A stretch of 64,000 bases of DNA, from positions 26,522,972 to 26,586,971 of the forward strand of contig OY855914.1 in assembly GCA_963693305.1 (NCBI GenBank), written 5' to 3'. This stretch comes from Meandrina meandrites. Its lineage: Eukaryota > Cnidaria > Anthozoa > Scleractinia > Meandrinidae. Both the position numbers and the translations under genes were made by a program. The notes below the pieces were generated by a model. It was given only the letters and a program-made list of their open reading frames with translations, was not told where the DNA came from and searched no databases. This document shows positions 34,997 through 44,900 of this stretch, in pieces; position 1 is the first letter of the stretch, and each line of letters opens with the position of its first letter.

Positions 34997-35369
34997 GTTA
35001 CCCGTCTAGACGAGCTACTTTTTGAAACGCGTCTTGAACGACGGATTTCGAAAAGTAGCTCATCTAGACGGGTAACGCGTCTTTTGCCCGTCTTTATACT
35101 AGAGACGGATAACCGGACGAATTACAAAATATTTGCCGAAGCTCGTCCAGACGGGTAACGCGTCTCTAGTATAAAAACGGCCATTTTTTGTTATATATAT
35201 TTTTAATTACCTGGAGAGCGGAGACACCAAGTCCATCGTTAGCTAGTTTTGAGAGCGTTTGACTGAAGAGTTTCGCGTCAAGTATATCCGCTGTGAAGCA
35301 TGGATAATGCAAGGTGAAAAGTATTAAAATCGTCAGAAACCTCGGTTGTAGAATCGAGGAGGTAGCCAT
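22411..35369 (-). CDS. CACHD1-like: Copy C: complete VWFA and cache domain-containing protein 1-like gene, 14 exons, 1158 aa
   Basis: Exons: 35369-35211, 32506-31916, 31325-31178, 29959-29676, 29341-29206, 28678-28405, 27931-27735, 26786-26706, 26146-25837, 25692-25504, 24462-24125, 23730-23580, 23458-23232, 22802-22411. They total 3477 nt in frame. Exon sizes equal those of copy B except exons 1, 11 and 14, which differ by whole codons. The domain order is the same: signal peptide, split Cache 1 around a VWFA with DTSGS and TDGEPND, Cache 2 opened by RPWY, Cys-rich exons 12-13, Asp-rich stalk, TM helix, tail with PPSYDQ and NPYYNKG. Exons 2-9 resemble copy D most; exons 10-14 resemble copy E most. 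A start 12 codons upstream (35405) is possible. Introns carry many insertions (LINE fragment, hammerhead element, foldbacks), yet all junctions look intact. Confidence 0.92.
24685..24775. mobile_element. Short foldback in intron 10 of copy C
   Basis: AAGATGCTGCCACACAAGAG on the left pairs imperfectly with CTTGTGTACCAGCATCT on the right. Counterparts sit in the same intron of D (about 42150-42247) and E (about 59264-59353); none is visible in B. Confidence 0.55.
25090..25480 (+). mobile_element. LINE 3' fragment in intron 9 of copy C, with the last reverse-transcriptase codons
   Basis: After an (AAT)n tract, an open frame at 25159-25365 reads through KVIPVVLGALGSIPLRLNDN and ALLGSARILRKVLER to TAG. 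This is the conserved extreme C-terminus of a common cnidarian LINE-type ORF ('VIPIVVGALG...ARILRKVL' style). About 115 bases of 3' sequence follow, ending in a short AAT tract. Copy E has no such sequence at the same position (near 59670), so it inserted after the duplication or was removed from E. Confidence 0.75.
30240..30870 (-). mobile_element. Penelope-like non-autonomous element with hammerhead ribozyme (copy C intron)
   Basis: Homologous to 47348-47971 in copy D, where the boundaries are clearer. It carries a hammerhead ribozyme motif on the minus strand and, near its right end, a hairpin with arms of about 55 bases (about 30752-30866). Penelope-like retroelements are known to carry minimal hammerheads. 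The left boundary is obscured by a small deletion relative to copy D. No reverse transcriptase is encoded. Confidence 0.65.
30394..30438 (-). ncRNA. Hammerhead ribozyme motif, type I layout
   Basis: On the minus strand, in order: stem I strand ACTCTG, core CTGATGA, stem II GACC with loop CAATCA and GGTC, core GAAA, a minimal palindromic stem III (CAGCTG), GTC cleavage triplet, and stem I strand CAGAGT. All invariant core bases are present and stems I and II pair perfectly. The very short stem III is typical of Penelope-type hammerheads, which are thought to cut best as dimers. It lies in the intron between exons 3 and 4 of copy C, in the sense of the host transcript. Confidence 0.85.
31345..31690. 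repeat. GTCA tandem repeat in intron 2 of copy C
   Basis: CAGT-based tetranucleotide array with a pure GTCA core (about 31510-31600) and degenerate flanks with CAGC variants. It occupies the same place as the arrays in copies B and D. Confidence 0.9.
31777..31857 (+). mobile_element. tRNA-like SINE head in intron 2 of copy C
   Basis: Shows an A-box-like TAGCTCAGTGGTAAGAGC and a B-box GGTTCGATTCC with a D stem (GCTC/GAGC). The acceptor arm pairs poorly in standard tRNA spacing, so it is a tRNA-derived repeat, not a working tRNA. A nearly identical copy lies at the homologous site in D. Confidence 0.65.
32761..32883. mobile_element. Inverted-repeat element with tRNA-like core (copy C intron 1)
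   Basis: Ends are 27-base inverted repeats with three mismatches (GTTAGTACCCTGTTAAAGG at 32761 and its near-complement finishing at 32883). Between them is a B-box-like GGTTCAAATCCCACTGGG. The twin in copy D is at 49714-49836. Confidence 0.7.
32901..33377. mobile_element. Copy C-specific intronic insertion containing an 81-bp-arm palindrome
   Basis: Copy D runs straight across this point (near 49853), while copy C has about 477 extra bases. Inside, 32987-33067 and 33099-33179 are inverted repeats of about 81 bases with at most a few mismatches around a 31-base centre that repeats part of the arm. No ORF. Confidence 0.75.
34890..35183. mobile_element. 294-bp foldback element in intron 1 of copy C
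   Basis: Nearly the whole element is one inverted repeat with arms of about 140 bases, starting TGGCCGTTTTTATACTAGAG and ending in its complement. The submotif GACGCGTTACCCGTCT occurs at both ends and again near the centre. It stops about 28 bases from the 5' splice site of exon 1 (35210). Copies B and E lack it. Confidence 0.85.
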
Positions 35370-36525
35370 CGTTTTGAAGCGACGATGAATCACGGTCGTC
35401 TGCAAGCCGCGATTCGTGTGTGTTTTCGTAGACGGAATTGACCAGAATGAAGGTGCCTTGTAGGTTACCTCCTTTTACCGGCGGTGTAGTTTTACGATGA
35501 CGTTACTTGGCATGATTTTCCTGTTACGTGACATGGGACATATTTTTGTAAAGAATCAATATTCGCATCTGATTATGTGAAGTGAAACATGACGTTGAAA
35601 AAGTACGCGGAATATTTTCGTGAGAATATTTGTTCACTAAGTGCGGAAGGATGAAAACAGATGCAGAATTAGAAGGGAAAGAACTCTCACACCGCTGTGG
35701 AATTTAGTTTATGTAATTTAAAACAACACTGCTTATTTTATTTGTATTTTATATCTGCATTGATGCACAACGTCGGTCATTAGGGACCTAACGACTGCCG
35801 CGACAACGTCACCAAGCAAAAGGCATAATGAGCAGTACAATAGCTTAGCACGTCCATTGTCCATCTTGGTACACTTCTTTGTCGTCTTCTGCAAAAGGCA
35901 ACAACGTGAGATGGCCAAATTTTGCGTAATCTGGAGAACGTGAAAAACGACGACAAATTTTCAAGTTTCAAGTTTGAATTAATAATGCGCTTACATGTTC
36001 AGCTAGAGATAAGTTCTGACAAAGATAAAACGCACTAAATATTTGCTATGCAAAGCCATATTTGCCAAATTACCAGCCGCCAGTGAAACTACTCGAAACT
36101 GAAGATCGAAAAGGTCGCCTGGCGGAAAATTGTATTCAACTTCCTGTTAAATTTCAGATTTTTTAGGCAAGAATTTAGTTCTTTACGTTGGTCAAAGAAG
36201 CCAATCAAACCAATCGTGGTGGAAAAACTCTTGTATAAAACTAAGTAATTCCTTTTTCTTATTTTTGTGGGAAAGATACATGTGCCAAGGCTTGTTTTGA
36301 AATGGAGAGAAAGTGAAATATTGCATTTCCACTTTCCAGGAAACCACAGAAAATGATTCAGAAATTACAAGGCGATTGGAGTAATTTTACGCATAAAGTA
36401 TGATGTCATAAACGCATGCTACTTGGCAAATATGAATGATTTTTTTTATATAAAACGACGTCATTTTATAAATGTGGATATCGATTTCATTAGTAGGACT
36501 TAAACGAAGATAACAATAAAAATAG

Positions 36526-36527
36526 CA

Positions 36528-36584
<57 letters not shown>

Positions 36585-36700
36585 TTTTCCAACATTTCTT
36601 CAGTCTCTATAGCTCAGACGCCATGCGGGTTCGATTCCCTTCCGGGACTCAGATTTTTTCTTTGTCCCACGCTCGTGACAAATAAACATTTCATTTTTAC
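36526..36700 (+). mobile_element. (AAT)n tract and degraded tRNA-derived SINE
   Basis: The microsatellite is followed by CTATAGCTCAG and GGGTTCGATTCCC, A- and B-box remnants brought close together by an internal loss of the anticodon region, then a short non-tRNA tail. Confidence 0.6.
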
Positions 36701-37916
36701 AGCTCTAACATTTTGGCAATTGTTTTTATCCATGAGATACCAAGCAGCCAGAGAAGAAAATTTTATTCAGCAGTATAGATTGCCAGTTTTAGCGGTATTT
36801 TAATATTGCCTCCTCAAAGTTGGGGAGGAAAGATTGCGTGACGAGCAAAAAGAACGTGTGCGTGGGAAGCTATGTTGAAAGAGGAAGACTAAAACTCGCT
36901 GAAATAGTACTTGACCTGACCGAACTGTTGTTAACCTCACTGAAAAAAAATGTCTTCCTATTTCCGCAAACATATTTGCCGAACATTTGAGCAATGATAA
37001 CTATGTCCTCTGTCCTCGTAGATGCCTCTTTCATTTTTTGACTTTTTTTCCCTGACGGGGGGGGAATTGGGGAGAGGTGAAAAGTAAGTGCGGGGAGCCT
37101 GGGGAATAAAGAAACGAAAGTGTTTTTGTTTTTTGTTTTTTTTTTTTGGAAAGTACCAAGGATAAAATTGAACAGTAGTCTTGTTGTTTGTTCTATTGTT
37201 CTCTCAGCCACTCATGTGAGACCTTACGAGAGCTGCTACATGACCCAAATTGAACTACAATTATTCCATATAACACTGCATATGCGAGGTTACTAAGTTT
37301 AATAATAAAATTTGTAGGTTTAACCTACATGTAAAATATGTGTAAGTTCCACAACAGTTCGTGAGTGAAGTTGATGAATGTTTTACAAATTAACCAATAC
37401 TGGTGAGTTTCCTTAATTTAGCTGTGAATTAATGTTTTCTCTGTTCATAGGTCTTAATGCTGAGCTTGTACAGCAAAACAAGAATAACAAAAACACTTGT
37501 TACATAGTAGGTATTTTTAAAAATCCTTAAATCTGTGTTCACTGCTTCAGTGTACGCAGCTATTTCGAGAGAGGTTGTCGGAAATAAGCACACAAGTGCA
37601 CACAAGACAGCAACTGCCCGTGCTAATTGCGTTTTCTTTCTCTTCAGGCATGTGGAAATATGGTACGTTTAGCCGCGCTGAATTTTGAAGAATGTCCCTT
37701 ACTGAAAGACATGCGACAGTAAAAGTAAAGCAAGAGATAAAAGCCTCCTGAGAGGAAAAACAAATTCTTCACGTGCAAAAATACAAAATTGTACATTTCC
37801 TCCAGGCCAATATGCAAAATTCCAGGGAATACCTAGCCTGCGTGCAGACGTCTCCTATTTGTGAATACCCAGACCACCTTTCGGTCTTGTCGCGTGCACA
37901 TTGGTGCTTTTTCTTC

Positions 37917-38031
37917 TAGCCTGTTCCAGGAGTTCGGTTAGTGGGAAGCAGCGCGGGATTGCCCCTTCCCTCATTTTTTGCTCACCGTTTTTCGCGCTGC
38001 TCCACACTAACCGAACGCCTAGAACAGGCCA
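37917..38031. mobile_element. Hairpin MITE
   Basis: TAGCCTGTTCCAGGAGTTCG and GGTTAGTGGGAAGCAGCGCG on the left pair with CGCGCTGCTCCACACTAACC and the following bases on the right, over about 40 bases with a few mismatches, around a 35-base centre. Confidence 0.7.
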
Positions 38032-38176
38032 CCTTATTTTGCGACAACTTTTCTCGAAATAGCTTTATACCCATAAAAATTAATTTAAACAGATCTGGCT
38101 TATGTTTTGTTAAAAAAGTAACATTTTTGTTTGATGTCGGCATTTGACAGGTCCTTGCGTATTATCAGTACGGGAG

Positions 38177-38346
38177 TCAATAGTCCTGAATTACAATGTC
38201 AACTGCAATGACAAGTATAATTAGAACAGCTTTTGAACCCAGAACAATATTAGCGATGGCTCCACCAGAGAGCCCACCCTTGTCGTCATCGTCATCATAG
38301 TCGTCGGTGCCTGTAGGAATATGGCCGGTTCCAGGAGCTCTTGTGC
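38177..38346 (-). pseudogene. Second, duplicated last exon beside copy D
   Basis: Opens at the usual acceptor (upper end 38346) and reads GTRAPGTGHIP, an Asp-rich stalk, and a hydrophobic helix (about ANIVLGSKAVLIILVIAV), stopping at 38177 a few residues after it. The 80-residue tail with PPxY is missing. Its phase matches exon 13 of copy D, and about 170 bases of the preceding intron are duplicated with it, so it could serve as an alternative terminal exon giving a protein with almost no cytoplasmic tail. Confidence 0.65.
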
Positions 38347-38565
38347 CTGAGGAATTAAGCAGAGAAATGCCAATCAAATCATTATACTTTTGAATCACAA
38401 ATTGTCTTGAATTGCCATTTTATTCGGACACCCAGAAGTCATTCAAGATGAGAAATTATGTGCTGAGCCACATGTCCCGGTGTTTTACTGTAAACATTAA
38501 GAGGCGTAGAGGGGCAGTCTGAATTATATTGTTCTGTGCCAGTTTTTGCGTGATTAGGGGTTTTT

Positions 38566-39243
38566 ATATTTTATTTTATTTCATTTTATTTGCCACACAA
38601 AAAAATTACAAAGAAGCTATACAAAAAGAATAATTTAAATAAGTTTTAAAGAAAATGTGGCGTGGGGAGACGGAAAAGAAACTAGAAAGTTTATGCATGT
38701 TTCGGCATTCTCGATTTAACTAAGTTGATCATACAAATAATTAATTTGAGTTGGTTTAAAACATGGCGTTAAGTCGCTAAATAAATATAAATGGTAAGGT
38801 AAAAAATGAAATGTTATATAAAGTTTGAAATATGATTTTTCTAAAGGAATTTCTTAAAAGAGCAAATTGAATTATCGTTGGCGATTTCGCTGTCAAGTGA
38901 GTTATAAAATTTGGGTCCTTGGAAAAACACAGAAAATGTCCTTTGTTCGACAATAAGGTAGATGTAAGACGTGGGAGTTTCCTAGTATTGAAGGTGTGAA
39001 AGTGGTTGTTTTGGAGGAATTTTTACAAACTCTTGGTGGTAGGGACGAAGTCTTGATACATAAACTGGCCTAACTGTAGCAAGAGGATATCATTGAATTT
39101 TAGTATACCTAGAACTTTAAAGATTGGAACAGTATGAGCATCAAAGCTTAATTTGTTTATGATTCTGGTCGCACGTTTTTTGTAAAATAGCGAGACGGCA
39201 AGACAAGCGACAGCCGGAAATACGTCTGCGTTCGCAGGCTAGC
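38566..39243 (-). mobile_element. LINE 3' fragment (reverse-transcriptase C-terminus, decayed)
   Basis: On the minus strand, broken frames read RIINKLSFDAHTVPIFKVLG (near 39160) and later GPKFYNSLDSEIANDNS followed by SFKKFL (near 38840-38930). These match the end of CR1/L2-like reverse transcriptases, where 'GPKxWN-LP' and 'FKxxLK' close the protein. A TAAAA-rich tail follows (38566-38590). Frameshifts are present. It separates the two last exons of copy D. Confidence 0.7.
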
Positions 39244-39264
39244 CTTCTCTGACTATACCTACAG

Positions 39265-39462
39265 TATTATGGGGCGAACCAGTCAATATTCCCTACATGT
39301 GTCCATGGTCTGTTGGCCTTTTCATATGGTGAACTCGATTTTTTATGGTCAACTCGACTTTTTATAAGGTCAACGAAACACTTTTTATATGACCAGTTAA
39401 AAAGTCCAACAGACCATGGAAATATGTAGGGAATATTGACTGATTCGGCGCCCCATACAGTA
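39265..39462. mobile_element. Foldback MITE next to the last exon of copy D
   Basis: ATTATGGGGCGAACCAGTCA and AATATTCCCTACATGTGTCC on the left pair with the complement at 39405-39462, giving arms of about 50 bases with a few mismatches. It lies directly downstream of the broken last exon and is not seen in the other copies. Confidence 0.7.
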
Positions 39463-39597
39463 TGATGTAAAGTCAAACAATATTATACATGAAATGGCTT
39501 TGCTATAAATGACCACAATAATAAGAACAGCTATTTAAACCAGAACAATACCATTGATGGCTCCACCAGACATCCCACCCTTGTCGTCATCGTTGTC

Positions 39598-39660
39598 ATC
39601 GTCGGCATCGACGTCATCGACGTCATCGTCGGCATCGACGTCATCGACGTCATCGTCGTC
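39598..39660 (-). repeat. 27-bp coding minisatellite in the acidic stalk of copy D
   Basis: Two tandem copies of a 27-base unit encode VDDVDADDD twice, expanding the Asp stalk that is plain Asp in B, C and E. Confidence 0.8.
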
Positions 39661-41514
39661 GGTGTCTGTAGGAATATGGCCGCTTCCAGGAGCTCTAGTG
39701 CCTGAGGAATTAAACAGAGTAATATCCACGCATTTTAACCAATCAAATCATTGCATTTGATCATCACAAGAAAATTTCTCCTTCTTACGGAAATTACACT
39801 AGGTAATTTCGGACAGTCCTGAAGGAACATCCAGAATTCATTCAAAATGAAAACATGCTAAGCCACATGTCCCGGAGTTATCGGAGTTATACTGTAAACA
39901 TTTAGAGGTGTAGAGGGAGGTTCTCAATTACTGAATCGCGCCGGGCTTGGCGTGATTAGATATTTTTAAATCTGGCTTCTCTACATGACTATACCTGAAA
40001 TATTGTATTGTCAAGCAATATTATACATGGCATGGCTTCTTTGTGAAATACCTCATAACACGTTTTTGTCTTGTATAAATGAATGGAAATTGCTTTGCAG
40101 TGGTTTGTCTTGTTTTCTTGACCGTACAAAGCATAAAAGATGTACGAAGCTCAGTCCAACCTACCTTCTTTTCCACCATAACAGTAATTAATAACGGCGC
40201 AGTATTCCTTGGAAAGTGGAACGTTGTTCTTGTCTCTAACGCACCAATAGCATCCCACCACACCGTCACATGACCCTGAATCTGTCTTCTTGTTGCATTG
40301 TGGGTCAAAACATTTCTCTAAGCCACTTACTGAAGAATCATTGACTTTTTCAAAACGGACGACAGTCGCTGGTATAGGACAAATAGAAATACTGCGAAGA
40401 AAAAATAAAGCATTTTTTATCGTGTAACATTTTTCATACAAAGGCACCGTACCAATAAACACTGAACATTCCTAATCTTACTTGCTGGCTGGAAACTCGC
40501 TTCTACAGTAATGGAAGTCAAGCCGCGAGGAGCATGGGCACTGGCATGTCAATCCCTGCACATTGGAGCATGTTTTGTTACTGGAACATATGCAAGTCTT
40601 GGAATAGTTACGAGGTTTGATTCCTGTTGATAGAAAGCGTGTTAACAATGCGTAGTATGCCAAGGTGCAAGTCTATAAAGAGATGCCAGAAACAGGAAGG
40701 CAGATTATTGCAAAGTAATCAGTCGAAATCGCAACAACAGGTATATCTAGCACTTTTTCTCATGGTAATACAAATAGCTTATAATTACCAGGCTTTTAAT
40801 TCTCCTTTACTCCATTAGAAATGCATGAAATTTAATATAGTCGAATTTTAGCGAAATGCGATGGAATTTAACAAGCTTAGCGTATGAGGAAATCAAACCT
40901 ATTACTATGCATAAAATGACTGCATTTCGATTGTTTTGTTTGTTTTGTTTTGTTTTATTATTTTTATAATAATCATTGTTATTATTATAATTAATTTGTA
41001 ATATAACTTCTCTTCAAAATTACCTTATGCTTTTGCAATACTGTAATGTTTTATCGTCATGCAAATAAAGCTTAACATCGCCGTTGAAAGACAATGCAAT
41101 GCATATTTCTTACCCAAAAAAACATTGCTTCCCACCACGCTAGATAGCTGGTACTTTTTGTAACGGCTGCCACTGTCAATCGTATTCACGCCTTGTGGTG
41201 GAATCTTAACCTCGTAAAAGCTCTGTAGTTTGATTTTCTCCAAGTTGCGACATTCCTTCTTCACCATATATCCTTTCTGTAAAAGATCCTCAGCAATGTC
41301 TTTCTCCTTTTCAGTGATGTGGACAGATTCCAGTGTTTTGGCTGTTATGTCAGGTACCAGGAAATCATCGTGCATGATTAGAAATCCCGCTCCATCAAGC
41401 ACAAAACATTCATAGTCGTTTCCTTCGCACTTGGGATATGTATCTGTCAGGAGTCTGAAAATAATTTAATAATATAAATTAGAGTGAATTACCAGGATTT
41501 CTCTTGCTGACAAA

Positions 41515-41935
41515 AATCATATCTTCACATGTGAGAGATATCATGTCTTTCACAAATGTGAAGATATCGAGTTGGTCACGTTTGCCGACGGGTTTGCCAT
41601 GTTTCAATGCTGAATGAGCCAAGGCTTATCGATGTTAAGTCGAAACATCTTCGGATCTTCCGCGGTGATCTTCGGAAATCTTCGGAAAAGTTCGGAAAAT
41701 GTTCGGAAACATTCTTTTGACAACCGGACTACATTTTGAAAATCTTCGGAAATCTTCGGAAAATCGTCAAAAACATCGTTATTAGTAGGTTTATAAAATA
41801 AATAAACAAAATAATACATGGTTGCTTGGAGATATGAAATTTCTCTTCTCGTGTTCAACGCGATATCGATATCGAGTTGAAGACTCCAAGATAAATTTCA
41901 TATTTCTGGGCAACCATGTATTATCCTTTATATGT
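41515..41935. other. Copy D-specific intronic insertion with TTCGGAAA repeats
   Basis: Not present in introns 10 of B, C or E. It contains a short hairpin (about 41520-41568), a loose tandem array of ATCTTCGGAAA units (about 41645-41765), and inverted edges (GAGATATGAAATTT near 41830 against AAATTTCATATTTC near 41893). The minus-strand ORF across it (41858-41604) looks like a by-product of the repeat. Confidence 0.5.
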
Positions 41936-44900
41936 GATTAGTACAGATAACATTTCACCCCTTGACGGGAGGCTAGCCAATATTATCGTGAGCTATCCCC
42001 GGTATTTTGCCATGTTTCTCACCAATTAGCCAGTACTGATTGATATCTTAAGGTTGACTCTAGGTAAAGTACCAGTAAAGTACCGTGCCAACAGAACAAA
42101 ACACACACCTTTGTTGTGTATATACCTCATGCACCATACGATGTTTTTGAGATGCTGACACACAAAAGGTCCCATTTTGTGCCATGTGACATGCAGCATG
42201 CCCCTGAGTCCCTGCTGCTACAACTTGTCTCTCGTGTGTCAGCATCTTAAGTCTCATTTACTACTTCTTCCTGTAAATTAGTATTTAGAATGAAGAAAGT
42301 TCGAATATTGTGTTGCATTGCCTTGTATTCTGGCAAAAGGTCAAGAGGATAAATCGAGATAAAAGTTAGAGAAAACGTGACGTTTTATTGACCTACGATG
42401 GAGCATCCTTTGTAATTTACTTTGCAGAAGAATAAATTCTATATAGTAAAAAGTTATTGTTTTCTAATAATGCCCCAACAGAAATGTATTCCGATCGCGT
42501 TTTACTAACAACGGTCATGTTTCGAAATGTTTCTTTTTCAACATTCTTTTAAGAATGTTGAAAATGAATAAAAACATGTTGAAAATGTTTAAAAACATTT
42601 TTCAAACCAGCGTAGCATTTTCAACATTTTAATGTTCCGAAACGTTCCATGATAGGAATGTGCTCACAGACTTACTTTTGGAAGTACGATAAAGGAAAGT
42701 CAGCTCCCATGACTCCAATAACTTTATCATTCGGGTTGTGCTGGCTGTTGACCTCTCCACGGTAAATAGTGTGGGCAGCGGTTCTCACCACCCCTGCACC
42801 AAAGGCGTCTATGTATGGCGTGGAAAGGGCAACCAATCCCGTGTTGCTTAGAGCGGTGTGGTACCTAAATGACAAGATTAAAAAATGAAACCATATTGAT
42901 ATGTTACTTTCAATGATATGGGACGTGAGGATTCTGCTATAATATGTTTGATTTCTGATTGGTCAAAAAATTATCACCATAGTGGGAACAAATTGCATCA
43001 GTTTAACAAGCCAATCATGGATCTGAAACAATACAGATAAATGATTTACCATGGCCTCTTCCTTGGGTCGTAGGATTTCGCCAGTGAGGTCCCAGGTGTC
43101 ATTCTGAATACGCCATTGGCCGTGCCAATATATCTCCAAACCAGATACTTTGTGTAGTCCTTCTTTTCTTGAAACCAAATGTCCTCGACCTTTCTTGTAG
43201 CTATAACTGTGTCACGAACGCCTTGTTTGAATCTGCCATTGCTGCTTCCACCAGTCATATATCTCTTGTAGCCTTCTATGTCAGATACCGTCTCATCCAA
43301 TCCAAGGTAGGTGTATGGATCTGTAAAGGCTTCTGCACCAAACTTCACAACTGTCGAATCTGCAATAATTTAAATTACTATTAGCCGCAGATAATCTATT
43401 TTCAACTCCAAATCTTCATCTATTTCCTTTCAAGGATTTTTCTTGGATGGGGATCTAATACAATTGGGTGATCGATTCATTTACGAGGAGAAGGACTTTT
43501 CTCAAATCATAGATCAGTGCCTTTACTGATCTATGAAATTGATCCATGAAATTCATCAACAAATTGATGCATGTTAGAGACAGCTAAAGGAAGCAATAAA
43601 AAAAACAAAAATTATTGTGGCAGCCTAACTCTTAAGTCGTAGATGACGGATTTAATAAAGAAGAGGTTTTAAGAGAAGGGATGGCCTCAATCGTAGTTAA
43701 TAAAGCTTTTACGACATTTACGATCTGCCAAGACAGCATTTTGTAAGCACAACGTACTGGTCAATTTATCAATTAAAGATATTGCAATACACACGACGAA
43801 GAATACGGAAGAAATCATTTAGGATAGTATCTGAATCTCAATGGATTGTACTGGGTACTGGATTGCCTAAAACGGAAGTCTTGTTATGCACCAAATTTAT
43901 AGAATATTATTGTCACATTTTCTTATATATTTTCAACTGACCTTTCGCAGCATATCTGGAAAAGTGAACACAAGGGTCATCAGGATTGATTAAGTCCAAG
44001 CGATGGTACAAGAACTTGAAACCTGTGTAATTCGGCGCAAAATGAAGAAATAATTAAGATAGTAAATTTGAAGCTTGGTAAATAAAAGATAAAGATAAGA
44101 TGTCCATTTGTCAATTCCGAAATATGCGCTGGAATTTCCCAAACGTCCCTTTCAAGTGTGCCCATTTTACGAAGGGTGGAAGGGGGAGGTATTCTCGGAT
44201 GGAAATTAGCCTTTCAAAGAGCTTTAGGTTTCCATTTGGACGGGATATAGCTGAGTGATTTTTCTTTTTTTTTGTGGGGGGGGGGGGGGGGGGGATACAA
44301 GACTAGAATACCACATAGTAAAATTCTCTAAACATAATGACATGAAATCCAAATCAGTCCTAAAGATGTTCTGCCCATTTTATAACAACGTAAAATACCA
44401 AACCCACCCTACAACATTACCTTATAATCGGAAAAGTACTCTCTTCAAGAGCTATAAGTTAATGAAGTCCAAGAGCTTATGTTCGGGAGGGCTAAATTTT
44501 GGAATTTTACCGTATTTGTTTAAGTGGTCGAACTGTTAAATAACAACGGCTCTTTGAGCGGCTTCACATCTTCCATGATTTCCCGTTTTAATATAGATAC
44601 ATATTTTTTTAAAATAAAAATTCTCTGAAATTGAACAATCGCGCGTTAGAGTTGCCGCAAGTCGACTCTTCTGAGCGACGAAGAACCTAGCTACCGAAAA
44701 CGGGCTTTGAGAGTCTAGACAGCGCGTATACAATTTCTCTCGTGAATATCAAAGTATTTGTGGTGTCAGCTGTTATCATAAAAAAGGAATACCAACAGTT
44801 GAGGAAGAAGCATTAAACGTTTTGAGGTTATGCAGTGAGTTGGGAAAATCTAATTATGTTAATAAAACGATCCCTGATAATCAAACGAAATTTTCACCCA

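Larger units (their letters stand above)
35406..38176. other. Intergenic region between copy C 5' end and copy D 3' end
   Basis: No gene is supported. Contents: the presumed promoter of copy C just above 35405, an (AAT)n tract at 36526-36583, a degraded tRNA-like SINE at about 36600-36700, and a hairpin MITE at 37917-38031. The remainder is unassigned AT-rich sequence with homopolymer runs. Confidence 0.6.

Noticed and set aside
35780..37211. Several 60-110-codon ORFs in the C-D intergenic region
   Set aside because: No domains, no conservation in the other intergenic copies, and some cross homopolymer runs.
41604..41858. 84-codon ORF rich in FPKI/FRTFSE repeats
   Set aside because: It is the translation of a TTCGGAAA-type tandem repeat inside a copy D-specific insertion.
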